Below, piece by piece: positions 33,812 to 43,372 of a DNA stretch of 64,000 nucleotides. This DNA comes from Oscillospiraceae bacterium (GTDB lineage Bacteria; Bacillota; Clostridia; Oscillospirales; Ruminococcaceae), in contig CABIZB010000004.1 in NCBI GenBank assembly GCA_902363145.1, positions 124,001 through 188,000 of the forward strand. The letters are read 5' to 3'. The position numbers and the translations under genes were made by a program. Every line of letters starts with the position of its first letter. The stretch's first letter is position 1. Under the pieces are notes generated by a model that had not been told where the DNA came from, ran no database searches, and saw only the letters and a program-made list of their open reading frames with translations.

Positions 33812-36550
33812 TTACTTTAAGTCTCTGCCGCAGCAGTTCTTGTACTTCTTGCCGCTTCCGCATGGGCAGGGATCATTTCTGCCGACCTTCTTTACACGGC
33901 GGGGTTCGCTCTGATAGCTGCCGTCGCCCTGGGTCTCCATAGGCTGAGCAACTCTTTCTCTCTGAGGCTCCTCATTGTTCTTTATCTGGATAGTAAAGAG
34001 CAGTCTTACGGTATCCTCACGGATAGACTCGATCATTGCGTCGAACATCTCGAAGCCCTCGTAACGATACTCGACAACGGGGTTCTTCTGAGCAAATGCA
34101 CGCAGACCGATACCTCTTCTCAGCTCTTCCATATCGTCGATATGAGCCATCCACTTAAGGTCAACCACCTTGAGGAGGATAACTCTCTCAAGCTCTCTGA
34201 GCATATCGCTGCCCATTTCCTTTTCACGCTTGTCATAGTATGCAAGCGCTCTGTCGGTAAGGAGCTGGATAATATCGTCCTTGGTTATCTTGCCAAGCTC
34301 TTCGGGAGTGTATTTGAAATCATCGGGAGTGGTGAGCAGGCCTGCAAAATGAGCCTTCAGACCGGAAAGGTTCCACTCATCGTGAACGGAGCCGTCGATG
34401 ATGTAAAGATTTACGCCGTCAACGACCCAATCCTTAATCATCTTAAGGATATACTCGTGGATATCCTCGCCGTTGAGAACCTTTGCTCTCTGCTCATAGA
34501 TGATAGCTCTCTGTGTGGACATAACGTCGTCGTAGTTGAGGACGTTCTTTCTGATAGCAAAGTTTCTGCCCTCCACCTTCTTCTGGGAGGATTCGATGAC
34601 CTTGGAGAGCATCTTGGACTCGATAGGCATATCCTCGTCCACGTTCATGTTATTCATCATCATCTGGAGGCGGTCGCCGCCGAACAGTCTCATAAGGTCG
34701 TCCTCCAGTGAGAGGAAGAAGCGGCTCTCGCCCTCGTCTCCCTGACGGCCTGCACGGCCTCTCAGCTGGTTGTCGATACGTCTGGACTCGTGGCGCTCGG
34801 TGCCGAGGATAAACAGACCGCCTGCTTTTCTTACCTCGTCAGCCTTGCCCTTGATCTCGTCGGCGTGCTTTGCGTAAAGCTTCTTGTATTCCTCACGGGC
34901 GCTGAGGATAGCCTCGTCATCGGTATCTGCGTAGCTGATAGCCTCGCTGATGATCTCGTCCTCGTAGCCCATGCGCTTCATATCAGCCTTTGCAAGGAAC
35001 TCTGCGTTACCGCCAAGCAGGATATCGGTACCACGACCTGCCATGTTGGTCGCAATGGTAACTGCGCCCAGCTGACCTGCCTGTGCAACGATCTCCGCTT
35101 CCTTTGCGTGCTGCTTTGCGTTGAGGACATTGTGCTTGATGCCCTCCTTGGAAAGCATCTTGGAGAGTATCTCGGACTTTTCGATGGAGATAGTACCAAC
35201 CAGAACGGGCTGACCCTTGGCGTGGCACTCCTTTATCTGCTCGATAGCTGCTCTGAACTTTGCAGCCTCGGTCTTATAAACAACATCGGGGTGGTCGATA
35301 CGCTGAACGGGACGGTTTGTGGGGATCTCGATAACGTCCAGCTTGTAGATCTCCCTGAACTCGTCCTCCTCGGTCATAGCTGTACCTGTCATACCGGACA
35401 GCTTGTGATAGAGACGGAAGAAGTTCTGGAATGTGATGGAAGCAAGGGTCTTGGACTCGTGATTTACCTTTACGCCTTCCTTTGCCTCGATAGCCTGGTG
35501 GAGACCGTCATTATAGCGGCGGCCCATCATAAGACGGCCTGTGAACTCGTCAACGATAACGATCTCGCCCTCGTTTACAACGTAGTCGATATCCTTCTTC
35601 ATAACGCCGTTTGCCTTGATAGCCTGGTTGATATGGTGAAGAAGTGTGGAGTTCTCAGCGTCGTACAGGTTCACGATATTGAAGTATTTCTCAGCCTTCT
35701 TAACGCCCTGACGGGTGATAGTGGCTGTCTTTGCCTTTTCGTCGATGATGTAGTCGCAGTCCTCTGCGATCTCTTCCTGATCGGTCTTTGTGTCCATTTC
35801 GGCAACAACAAAGGGCTTCAGGGTCTTGGCAAACTTGTCTGCCATGGTGTACATCTCGGTGGACTTGTCGCCTCTGCCCGAAATGATAAGAGGAGTTCTC
35901 GCTTCATCAATAAGGATAGAATCGACCTCATCGACGATAGCAAAGTTGAATTCTCTCTGAACCTTTTCGTTCTTGTAGATCACCATGTTGTCACGGAGGT
36001 AGTCGAAGCCGAACTCGTTGTTGGTTCCGTAAGTAATATCGCAGTTGTAAGCCTCACGGCGCTGGTCGTTGTTCATGTCGTGGAGGATACAGCCGATAGT
36101 AAGACCTAAGTATCTGTAAACCTTGCCCATTTCCTCGGACTGGGACTTTGCAAGGTAGTCGTTAACGGTAACGACGTGAACGCCGTTGCCTGTAAGGGCG
36201 TTGAGGTAAGATGCGCAGCAGGCAACGAGGGTTTTACCTTCACCTGTTCTCATCTCGGCGATTCTGCCCTGATGAAGAACGATGGCACCGATTATCTGCA
36301 CGGGGAAGGGCTTTTTGCCCAGAACTCTCCATGCGCCCTCTCTTACGGTCGCAAGAGCCTCGGGGAGGATATCGTCAAGAGTTTCGCCGTCTTCAAGTCT
36401 TTTCTTGAACTCAGGTGTCTTGGCTTTCAGCTCAGCCTCGGTGAGCTTGCCGTATTCTTCGTCCAGATCAAGCACCTTCTGCTTGATAGGGTCGATCTTT
36501 TTCAGTTCTCTTTTACTATAGTTTCCGAAAAGTCCGTCTAAAATTCCCAT
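33812..36550 (-). CDS. secA: Preprotein translocase subunit SecA
   Basis: 912 residues. Walker A is MRTGEGKT, Walker [20 protein letters not shown], and the helicase-like second half has GTEIxESR-type [22 protein letters not shown]. The C-terminal linker ends in the zinc SEC-C motif [17 protein letters not shown]. It drives protein export through SecYEG. Highly biased codons suggest strong expression. The promoter is at 36644-36672. Confidence 0.98.
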   Translation of the reverse strand: MGILDGLFGNYSKRELKKIDPIKQKVLDLDEEYGKLTEAELKAKTPEFKKRLEDGETLDDILPEALATVREGAWRVLGKKPFPVQIIGAIVLHQGRIAEMRTGEGKTLVACCASYLNALTGNGVHVVTVNDYLAKSQSEEMGKVYRYLGLTIGCILHDMNNDQRREAYNCDITYGTNNEFGFDYLRDNMVIYKNEKVQREFNFAIVDEVDSILIDEARTPLIISGRGDKSTEMYTMADKFAKTLKPFVVAEMDTKTDQEEIAEDCDYIIDEKAKTATITRQGVKKAEKYFNIVNLYDAENSTLLHHINQAIKANGVMKKDIDYVVNEGEIVIVDEFTGRLMMGRRYNDGLHQAIEAKEGVKVNHESKTLASITFQNFFRLYHKLSGMTGTAMTEEDEFREIYKLDVIEIPTNRPVQRIDHPDVVYKTEAAKFRAAIEQIKECHAKGQPVLVGTISIEKSEILSKMLSKEGIKHNVLNAKQHAKEAEIVAQAGQLGAVTIATNMAGRGTDILLGGNAEFLAKADMKRMGYEDEIISEAISYADTDDEAILSAREEYKKLYAKHADEIKGKADEVRKAGGLFILGTERHESRRIDNQLRGRAGRQGDEGESRFFLSLEDDLMRLFGGDRLQMMMNNMNVDEDMPIESKMLSKVIESSQKKVEGRNFAIRKNVLNYDDVMSTQRAIIYEQRAKVLNGEDIHEYILKMIKDWVVDGVNLYIIDGSVHDEWNLSGLKAHFAGLLTTPDDFKYTPEELGKITKDDIIQLLTDRALAYYDKREKEMGSDMLRELERVILLKVVDLKWMAHIDDMEELRRGIGLRAFAQKNPVVEYRYEGFEMFDAMIESIREDTVRLLFTIQIKNNEEPQRERVAQPMETQGDGSYQSEPRRVKKVGRNDPCPCGSGKKYKNCCGRDLK

Positions 36551-36643
36551 TCGTTTTATTCCACCTTAAAAATTTATTTTTACACGGATGTTCCCCTGCC
36601 GATGCAGGGACAGACAGGGCCGTACAATTTGCACTTATAATAC

Positions 36644-36672
36644 ATTATACCGCAAAACAAATCCCCTGTCAA
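36644..36672 (-). promoter_or_regulatory. Promoter for secA
   Basis: Minus strand exact consensus TTGACA (36667-36672), 17-base spacer, TATAAT (36644-36649). Confidence 0.85.
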
Positions 36673-36734
36673 CAACTATTTTGAAACCTTAACGTTGTGG
36701 GGGGAAATCATTACAAAAGCAGGATGAATAGGCA

Positions 36735-37540
36735 ATAGCACGATTTGATGCACATACTTATAAATTTGCTGTTAAATTAGCCAAATTACAGCAAATACAA
36801 GGACTGATCGAAATAAAATCCGTAAATATAGCTATAAAAAACGGGTGCGGATAGAACACCTCAGAGCCAAACAAAACAAACAGCAGATACTCGATATCAC
36901 CCGTAAAACCGATAACATAATGGCAAAGGACATTCTTGTAAAATAGCTCTCAAGTTAACCAAAGAACAGCAAATAAAAGAATGGAGAATGGATTGAAGCC
37001 CCAGCCTGAAAACATAGCTATAGAAAAAGGTACAAACAGATGAATGGGGTTCGGTCTCCGGCGGCAAGCAAAATGTAGGGGGATAAAAAACGGTAGGGAA
37101 TAGGGGTTCAAGGAAGAGGTTTGCAAAGGAGAAACCATCAGGGGGAAGGGGAACGCCGTTTTTTGCCCTTGCTTTAGTTTCCCCTTCCACCTGGTGGTGT
37201 CTCCTTTGCATGGTACGGACATATTAAATTGATACGTTAGTTTGACCGTACCTGCGCCTTACGGCGGAAACTGAAACGCAATTTCTGCGAAATTGCTCTC
37301 AGTTTCAAGCCGCCTGCATGAAAAAAATTTTGGCTTGTTTGAGATAAACTTTTTACTTTGCCTGACTTTGAATTTCCAGTGCAGGCGGCTTTAGGATTTT
37401 TTTATTTGTCGGCTAACGGTTTAATCATTCATACCGTCAACGAACGGATTTCGCCCTCTGCGGAGGGCGCCAAGGAGGCTCTGCCCAGTTGACCTCCTAA
37501 ACCCTTTACCTTGCTCTCATTTGTGCTGACTTTTTTATCT
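36735..37540 (+). repeat. Large structured repeat, copy A
   Basis: Fills most of the 1-kb gap between secA and the next gene. Modules in order: a 170-base unit occurring twice (about 36740 and 36920), each ending in ATAGCTATA(A/G)AAAA; the block GGGGTTCGGTCTCCGGCGGC; a 33-base arm hairpin (37122-37210); the AATTTCTGCGAAATT stem; a 12-bp inverted repeat AAGCCGCCTGCA (37307-37318) / TGCAGGCGGCTT (37380-37391); and the end block CCTAAACCCTTTACC. Copies B and C share the order. No convincing gene lies inside. Confidence 0.85.
37122..37210 (+). repeat. Conserved long hairpin within repeat copy A
   Basis: TGCAAAGGAGAAACCATCAG and onward pairs with the strand ending CTGGTGGTGTCTCCTTTGCA over about 30 bases with few mismatches. 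The loop contains AACGCCGTTTTTTGCCC. Copy B (45405-45493) keeps the pairing with changed bases. Confidence 0.8.
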
Positions 37541-37561
37541 TCTACTTTGTCTTTAGCTATC

Positions 37562-38506
37562 TTATCCCATTCTGCCCGATCCTGCGGCAGCTGCTGCCGC
37601 ACATAACAGATTATATCTCACAATATCCCTATACTCAGGCTTTGCCATATAATAAACATACTGCTCCGCCAGATCGGGGAAGCTGTTTCCCCTGCCCTCC
37701 AGTTTGAAATTATTATATCCCATTGGCACATATTTGGTATATATCGCCTGGGGTGACACATGAAGCGGCGAATTTCTGCGGGTAAATGCGTTGTTTTTCA
37801 TATGCGGACACTGCCACTCCTCTATCTTTGCAGTTCCCGCCTGTATCTTCGCCAGCTCCGCAGGATCGCAGTGCTCCAGCTGATATTTGCCTATATAGCG
37901 GTAATGCTCCCCTCTTCTCTGACAGTTGGGTGTGCAGACTGCGTTCACAAGTATCTCGCACTTATCCTTATGTGGTATTTTCGCAAGCGTATCAAAGTCA
38001 TTGTTATAGTTATAGTCCAGCACCACAAGGCTGTAGTCTTTTTCAAGCTCGCTTTCCAACGTTGGCAGATCTCTTATCTGCTTGCAGGTGGAGGAGATCA
38101 TCTTCATATTTGGGTGACGCTTCCTGATATGCTCCTCCAGCAGGGGCGAAAAGACTATTGCCTCGTTCATGCCGTTGTCGGCGATATCCAGCACACGGTT
38201 GCAAACAGGGTCATTCAGATGCTCACGGGTAAGGAGAGGGTTTGTAAGCGTCAGGCGGCAGGGCACTCCCAGAGAATTGAATCTGCCGAGATACTGGGGG
38301 ACAAGCTTATCCACGGTTTGCATATCCATATATCCTGCCATGATGCGTCCGCCGTTCCATATCATGGGGAAACAGTCGAAAACGCTCGCTATCTCCACGC
38401 CGTCGTAAAACATCCGGGGCATACGCTTTATCATTGAAATAAGGGTCATATTCATGCTGCCGTTGAATCTGTCAACAAAATTGGGCAGGTGAAATCTTAC
38501 GCTCAT
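37562..38506 (-). CDS. U32-peptidase-like protein, unknown function
   Basis: 314 residues. GVEIASVFDCFPMIWNGGR at the front and the Cys set VCTPNCQRRGEHY ... EEWQCPHMKNN late in the chain recall the TIM-barrel and iron-sulfur Cys arrangement of peptidase U32-type proteins, though the match is loose. YNNFKLEGRG near the end is a further family-like stretch. ATG 38506 has AAGGAAG upstream; GTG 38512 is less well placed. It stands alone with its own promoter. An enzymatic role on RNA or cofactors would be typical of the U32 group, but I cannot assign one. Confidence 0.6.
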   Translation of the reverse strand: MSVRFHLPNFVDRFNGSMNMTLISMIKRMPRMFYDGVEIASVFDCFPMIWNGGRIMAGYMDMQTVDKLVPQYLGRFNSLGVPCRLTLTNPLLTREHLNDPVCNRVLDIADNGMNEAIVFSPLLEEHIRKRHPNMKMISSTCKQIRDLPTLESELEKDYSLVVLDYNYNNDFDTLAKIPHKDKCEILVNAVCTPNCQRRGEHYRYIGKYQLEHCDPAELAKIQAGTAKIEEWQCPHMKNNAFTRRNSPLHVSPQAIYTKYVPMGYNNFKLEGRGNSFPDLAEQYVYYMAKPEYRDIVRYNLLCAAAAAAGSGRMG

Positions 38507-38535
38507 ATGCACACTTCCTTAAAGGTATTTACCCT

Positions 38536-38564
38536 ATTATAGCACACGGCGGCGGGAGTTTCAA
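38536..38564 (-). promoter_or_regulatory. Promoter for the U32-like gene
   Basis: Minus strand TTGAAA (38559-38564), 17-base spacer, TATAAT (38536-38541). Confidence 0.75.
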
Positions 38565-38617
38565 CAGTTCATGCCATTTACGCAATGAAAATACCGTGTT
38601 TTTTGATTTTTTATCCC

Positions 38618-38646
38618 TTGACACAGCGGCGAATTTATTATATAAT
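38618..38646 (+). promoter_or_regulatory. Promoter for greA-lysS
   Basis: Exact consensus TTGACA (38618-38623), 17-base spacer, TATAAT (38641-38646). Confidence 0.85.
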
Positions 38647-38704
38647 ATATACTCAGGAAATTATATCTGTATATATATGTACGATTGAAAGGATGGTCAT
38701 ATAA

Positions 38705-39181
38705 ATGGCAGTCAAGAAGATTAGAATGTCCGCCGAAGGTCTCAAGGATCTGGAAAAACAGCTTGAATATTTAAAGAATGTACGCCGTGCAGAGGTCGCT
38801 CAGAAGCTGAAGGAAGCACGTTCCTTCGGAGACCTTTCCGAGAACGCTGAGTACGATGAAGCAAAGAACGAGCAGGCTATTCTGGAAGCTGAGATCGTTG
38901 ACGTTGAAATGAAGATCAACAACGCTGAGGTCGTAAGTGATTCCGACCTTTCCACCGATGAGATCGGCGTTGGTTCTTATGTTAAGCTCAAGGATCTGGA
39001 GCTGGACGAGGTAATGGAGCTTCAGATAGTTGGTTCCACCGAGGCTGACCCCGAGAACAACAAGATCTCCGAGGACGCTCCCATCGGCATTGCCGCTCTC
39101 AAGAAAAAGGTGGGCGATATCCTGGAGGTAGAGGCTCCCATCGGCGTTATCAGAATGGAAGTTCTGGAGATCAGCAAGTAA
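38705..39181 (+). CDS. greA: Transcription elongation factor GreA
   Basis: 158 residues. N-terminal coiled coil with ARSFGDLSENAEYDEAK, the acidic tip that enters the RNA polymerase secondary channel, and C-terminal FKBP-like domain (SYVKLKDLELDEVMELQIVG). It rescues backtracked polymerase. ATG 38705 has GAAAGGATG upstream. lysS follows by 24 bases. Confidence 0.97.
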   Translation: MAVKKIRMSAEGLKDLEKQLEYLKNVRRAEVAQKLKEARSFGDLSENAEYDEAKNEQAILEAEIVDVEMKINNAEVVSDSDLSTDEIGVGSYVKLKDLELDEVMELQIVGSTEADPENNKISEDAPIGIAALKKKVGDILEVEAPIGVIRMEVLEISK

Positions 39182-39205
39182 TATTATTGCAAAGGAATGT
39201 GAATA

Positions 39206-40789
39206 ATGGCAGAGGAACAGCTCAAGGAAAATACTTCTCCCGAGGAGCCTGAACAGACCGAGGAAGAAGTACACGAATTAAAGAGAATAAGAATGGAAAA
39301 GCTTGAAAAGCTCAAGGCTGAGGGCAAAAACCCCTTTGAGATAACAAGCTTTGACTACAATATAAAGAATGCGGAGATAAGAAAGCAGTATTCCGAGCTT
39401 GAAGCAAAGCTCACCGCTCAGTACGGCGACGATGCCGAGGCTCTCAAGGCTGCTCTTGACGAGAACCGCATCAATGTTAAGATCGCAGGCCGTATCATGA
39501 CCTGGAGAAACATGGGCAAGGCTAACTTCATCGACGTTCGTGACAGCACCGACCGTATGCAGGTATATGTGCGCATGAACGACATCGGCGAGGAGCAGTT
39601 CAAGGAGTTCAAGACCTGGGACATGGGCGATATCGTTGGTGTTGAGGGCTTTGTTTTCAAGACCAGAACAGGCGAGATAACCGTTCATGCTCAGAAGATA
39701 ACACTGCTCTCCAAGTCCCTGCTGCCCCTGCCCGAAAAGTGGCACGGTCTCAAGGATCAGGACACCCGTTACCGTCAGAGATACGTTGACCTTATCGTTA
39801 ATCCCGAGGTTGCCGAGACCTTCAGAAAGCGTTCAAAGATAATCGCTGCTATCAGAAGATATCTTGACGCACAGGGCTTTATCGAAGTAGAAACTCCAAT
39901 GCTGGTAGCAAACGCAGGCGGAGCTTCCGCAAGACCTTTCGAGACACACTACAATGCTCTTGATGAAGATGTTCGTCTGAGAATATCTCTGGAGCTGTAC
40001 CTCAAGCGTCTTATCGTAGGCGGTCTTGACAGGGTTTACGAGATAGGCAGAGTTTTCAGAAACGAGGGTGTTGACACCAAGCACAATCCCGAGTTCACTC
40101 TTATGGAGCTTTATCAGGCATACACCGATTACCACGGCATGATGGACCTTGCCGAGAACCTTTACCGTCACTGCGCACTTGAAGTATGCGGCACCACAAA
40201 GATCACATACGGCGGCGTTGAGATAGACCTGGGCAAGCCCTTTGAAAGACTTACCATGGTCGAGGCTGTAAAGAAGTATTCCGGTGTTGATTTTGAGGCT
40301 ATTAACACTATCGAAGAAGCCCGTGCGGCTGCTGACGCTCACCACATCGAATACGAGCAGAGGCACAAGAAGGGCGATATCCTTAACCTGTTCTTTGATG
40401 AATTTGTTGAGGAGCATCTTGTTCAGCCCACATTCATTATGGATCACCCCGTTGATATCTCTCCCCTTACAAAGAAGAAGCCCGACAAGCCCGAATACAC
40501 CGAGCGTTTCGAGCTGTTCATCACAGGCAGAGAGATGGCAAACGCATATTCCGAGCTGAATGACCCTGTTGACCAGCGTCAGAGATTTGAGGCTCAGGAA
40601 GAGATGAAGCGTCTGGGCGACGAGGAAGCAAACAGCATTGATGAGGATTTCCTCCGTGCGCTGGAGATCGGTATGCCTCCCACAGGCGGCATCGGCTTCG
40701 GCATCGACAGACTTGTTATGCTTCTCACTGACAGCAGCGCTATAAGAGATGTTCTGCTGTTCCCCACAATGAAAACACTTGACAAGTAA
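39206..40789 (+). CDS. lysS: Lysine--tRNA ligase, class II
   Basis: 527 residues. OB-fold anticodon domain (KIAGRIMTWRNMGKANFIDVRD), then class II motifs: motif 2 in FRNEGVDTKHNPEFTLMELY and motif 3 in GGIGFGIDRLVML. MILxNP is replaced by the usual bacterial pattern. A Glu-rich stretch at the N-terminus (EELKENTSPEEPEQTEEEV) is longer than in most homologs. It shares a transcript with greA. Confidence 0.97.
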   Translation: MAEEQLKENTSPEEPEQTEEEVHELKRIRMEKLEKLKAEGKNPFEITSFDYNIKNAEIRKQYSELEAKLTAQYGDDAEALKAALDENRINVKIAGRIMTWRNMGKANFIDVRDSTDRMQVYVRMNDIGEEQFKEFKTWDMGDIVGVEGFVFKTRTGEITVHAQKITLLSKSLLPLPEKWHGLKDQDTRYRQRYVDLIVNPEVAETFRKRSKIIAAIRRYLDAQGFIEVETPMLVANAGGASARPFETHYNALDEDVRLRISLELYLKRLIVGGLDRVYEIGRVFRNEGVDTKHNPEFTLMELYQAYTDYHGMMDLAENLYRHCALEVCGTTKITYGGVEIDLGKPFERLTMVEAVKKYSGVDFEAINTIEEARAAADAHHIEYEQRHKKGDILNLFFDEFVEEHLVQPTFIMDHPVDISPLTKKKPDKPEYTERFELFITGREMANAYSELNDPVDQRQRFEAQEEMKRLGDEEANSIDEDFLRALEIGMPPTGGIGFGIDRLVMLLTDSSAIRDVLLFPTMKTLDK

Positions 40790-40810
40790 TGTCAGGAACA
40801 TACTGAAATG

Positions 40811-40847
40811 CAAATGGGCAATCCTTTTATGGGGTTGCCCATTTTTT
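40811..40847 (+). terminator. Terminator of greA-lysS
   Basis: AAATGGGCAATCC, loop, GGGGTTGCCCATTTTTT. Confidence 0.93.
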
Positions 40848-40907
40848 AGGATAAACCATAATACAAAGAGAAATATGCTTAATTAGAGGAAACTTAAAAT
40901 AATATGC

Positions 40908-40957
40908 AACACATTTTGTAGCAATATGTAGTATTTAAGAATAGCACAAAACGTGTT
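40908..40957. promoter_or_regulatory. Inverted repeat spanning the -35 region of the HTH-acetyltransferase gene
   Basis: AACACATTTTGT (40908-40919) and ACAAAACGTGTT (40946-40957) pair at 11 of 12 positions over a 26-base gap. The right arm overlaps the -35 hexamer, as expected for autorepression by the encoded HTH domain. Confidence 0.55.
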
Positions 40958-40984
40958 GACTTGGGTGCATATACGATGTATAAT
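40956..40984 (+). promoter_or_regulatory. Promoter for the HTH-acetyltransferase gene
   Basis: TTGACT (40956-40961), 17-base spacer, TATAAT (40979-40984). Confidence 0.8.
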
Positions 40985-41005
40985 ATAGCAAAAGGGGTGA
41001 TACAT

Positions 41006-41944
41006 ATGCCAATTTTAAAAATCAAAGAGCTAAGAGAAAATCACGGTATGACACAAATGCAGGTCGCCCAAAAGCTTGATATACCGCTTTCTACATATCG
41101 CAGTTATGAAACAGGTGTAAGAGAGCCTGGAGTGAATATGCTAATAACTCTATCAGAGTTATATGGCGTTACTACCGATTATCTATTGAATTACAGCCAA
41201 AAACCTACAGCTTTAAATTCTGATGAAATCAAGCATATAAAAAAATACCATGCTCTCAATAGTCACAGTAAAAAACTTGTGGATATTGTTACTGATCTCG
41301 AATACAATCAACTGGTTGAGCAAGAGAACACCGACACAAAGCTTGATTATACTTCAAAAAGTTATTTATACGATGCAAACTATGATAAGGAAATAGTGGA
41401 GTCAAGAACACGCTGTGCAGATCTGTGCTATGAATATAATAACTGCAGACCGTCAGACACCGAAAGACAGCAGGAGCTGCTGGCACAGATACTTGGCAGC
41501 ATAAAAGGAACACCTGTCATTACAGCACCATTTTACTGTGATTACGGCTTTAACATCTCTATAGGCAAAAACTTTTATACAAACCACAATGTTACAATTC
41601 TTGACGGCGCAAAGGTAACTTTCGGAGACAACGTATTTATAGCTCCAAACTGTGTATTTTCCACAGCAGGACACGCAATAGACAGCGCCCAGAGAGACAG
41701 CAGACTGGAAATAGCTTTGCCAATCACCGTGGGAGACAGCGTATGGTTTGGCACAAACGTATCGGTACTGCCCGGAGTAACCATAGGAAGCAACACCATC
41801 ATTGGTGCGGGCAGTGTTGTCAACAAGGATATCCCCGGTGGCGTGATAGCTGCCGGCACTCCCTGCAAGGTGATACGCAAGATCACAGATGCAGACAAGG
41901 AAAAATATCCTATTTTTAAGGAGACAGACGAAAAGCAGAAATAA
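41006..41944 (+). CDS. Fusion: XRE-type HTH plus maltose O-acetyltransferase-like domain
   Basis: 312 residues. Residues 1-65 are an XRE helix-turn-helix (MTQMQVAQKLDIPLSTYRSYE, then SELYGVTTDYLLNYS). A linker (66-118) leads to a Mac domain (YLYDANYDKEIVESRTRCADL, 120-160) and a left-handed beta helix (165-300) with NVFIAPNCVFSTAGH (the likely catalytic His) and GSVWFGTNVSVLPGV-like coils. The first part uses AT-rich codons and the second part the host-like GC-rich ones. ATG 41006 has GGGGTGA upstream. It could be a regulator with acetyltransferase activity or a sugar sensor; the operon is one gene. It has its own promoter and inverted repeat. Confidence 0.9.
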   Translation: MPILKIKELRENHGMTQMQVAQKLDIPLSTYRSYETGVREPGVNMLITLSELYGVTTDYLLNYSQKPTALNSDEIKHIKKYHALNSHSKKLVDIVTDLEYNQLVEQENTDTKLDYTSKSYLYDANYDKEIVESRTRCADLCYEYNNCRPSDTERQQELLAQILGSIKGTPVITAPFYCDYGFNISIGKNFYTNHNVTILDGAKVTFGDNVFIAPNCVFSTAGHAIDSAQRDSRLEIALPITVGDSVWFGTNVSVLPGVTIGSNTIIGAGSVVNKDIPGGVIAAGTPCKVIRKITDADKEKYPIFKETDEKQK

Positions 41945-41990
41945 GTGTGTTTTCGCAATATATCTCAACGAGACGGCAAGTAATGTATAA

Positions 41991-42038
41991 AAACCCCACC
42001 GCCCGTATCTCCGAACGGAAATACGGGCGGTGGGGTTT
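41991..42038. terminator. Bidirectional terminator-like hairpin, 18-bp perfect arms
   Basis: AAACCCCACCGCCCGTAT (41991-42008) and ATACGGGCGGTGGGGTTT (42021-42038) lie between convergent genes. Confidence 0.8.
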
Positions 42039-42040
42039 AG

Positions 42041-43366
42041 TTATTCGTCCGATATAAGCTTTGCGGTGACGTATATCTTCGGCGTTGCTACGCCCTCGTC
42101 GCCGTTGAGCCAAACCTTGTCATAGGAGGATATCAGGAAATCTACCGACATCTTGTGGTCGCCCTCCTGCATATCAAAGTCGATAAGGTCGATCTGTGCG
42201 GTAAGATCTTCCTTGGATATGGCGGCTATCTGGTCGGAGTCGCCCACCACGAACAATGTCATGCCCGACGCTACAGGCTCGAACTCGAACTGTGCGGGCT
42301 TGTTCACGAACTGGATATCCTTGCCCATAATGGCTATCGCCTTTTTGGAGATACCCTCGCTGGGGCAGGTGACTGTTACGGTATCTATCTGGGTCAGGTT
42401 CTCATAGTCCTCGGGCAGGAAGTTTTCCGCCTTGAACTCGAACACGCTGCCCACATCGACCTCACGCATATTTATGGTGCCGATGTTAAGCTCGGGCAGA
42501 TCCTTTATCTTGTCATTGGGAGCTGCAATGGTCAGCTCATCGACCGAGAACACCAGCTGACTGCGGAAGTAGTCGATATCAAAATTCTCGGGAGCGTTGA
42601 TGATATTTACGTTCAGCGGCAATGTCTGGCGGACGTAAACAGGTATCTGAATGGCAAACGAGGACTTATCAAAGGTAAGCTGCTGATTGTCATTGGAGAT
42701 GACCGCATTGTTGTTGTAGAGCACCAGGTCGCTGGTGGTGAACTCGTAAGTGGAGCTAAGCTCCTGCTCGGGAGCTACCTTTGCGCACACCTTGGTAATG
42801 GAGCTTACCATATCAAGGGGGCCTGTGACGGTGACTGTGGAGGGAGTTACTATGGGGTCGCCGCTCATATAGCCCGAGGCTATCTTTACATTTTCCAGCT
42901 GGGGAGTTATCTCGAACTCCTTGGAAACTATCTTGTCGAAAGTGACGCTGATTGTGGAAGGCTCGATGCTCACCACGTCAAAGGTCTTGCCTGTGCTGCA
43001 CTCGATGTTCATGGAAAGGTTATACTCCCTTGCCATCATAACGTTGGAAGCATCAAGCACGGCGGTGAGATCCTCGGTCTTAAGGTCGCCTATCTGACCT
43101 CTTTTGCCCGAAATGGTAACATTTACAGTCTTAGGGGTCATGGAAATAACATCAAGCTGATTTGCCTGAGCGTAGGTATCTTCAAGGGAAATGGTAACGG
43201 GAACGTTGTAAATGGAGCGCTCCATTGTGGGATAAACGCTTATTGAAACAACAGCCCATATTATCACTGCGCAGAGGATAGAAAGGATCTTCTGGGAGCT
43301 GTCCTTTTCAAAAAGCTTTTTGAAAAAATCGGAAACTTTTCCGATGATCTTGTTAATATCAGGCAT
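42041..43366 (-). CDS. cdaR: YbbR-domain protein, CdaR-type regulator of diadenylate cyclase
   Basis: 441 residues. A short cytoplasmic start, one TM helix at about residues 25-45 (ILSILCAVIIWAVVSISVY), then repeated YbbR beta domains outside (VNVTISGKRGQIGDL, VTVTGPLDMVSSITKV, and later). It is directly downstream of cdaA (6-base gap), the order found with the CdaA-CdaR pair that sets c-di-AMP levels in other Firmicutes. ATG 43366. Confidence 0.88.
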   Translation of the reverse strand: MPDINKIIGKVSDFFKKLFEKDSSQKILSILCAVIIWAVVSISVYPTMERSIYNVPVTISLEDTYAQANQLDVISMTPKTVNVTISGKRGQIGDLKTEDLTAVLDASNVMMAREYNLSMNIECSTGKTFDVVSIEPSTISVTFDKIVSKEFEITPQLENVKIASGYMSGDPIVTPSTVTVTGPLDMVSSITKVCAKVAPEQELSSTYEFTTSDLVLYNNNAVISNDNQQLTFDKSSFAIQIPVYVRQTLPLNVNIINAPENFDIDYFRSQLVFSVDELTIAAPNDKIKDLPELNIGTINMREVDVGSVFEFKAENFLPEDYENLTQIDTVTVTCPSEGISKKAIAIMGKDIQFVNKPAQFEFEPVASGMTLFVVGDSDQIAAISKEDLTAQIDLIDFDMQEGDHKMSVDFLISSYDKVWLNGDEGVATPKIYVTAKLISDE

Positions 43367-43372
43367 AAGCTC

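Noticed and set aside
34142..36109. Long open frames on the plus strand opposite secA (up to 439 codons)
   Set aside because: Antisense to a clear secA; the translations are Leu/Val/Cys-rich and look like no protein family. The biased codons of secA keep the other strand open.
36897..37222. Open frames on the minus strand of repeat copy A, with relatives in B and C
   Set aside because: Similar frames exist in all copies because of shared repeat sequence; no ribosome site, and the MITE breaks the one in copy C.
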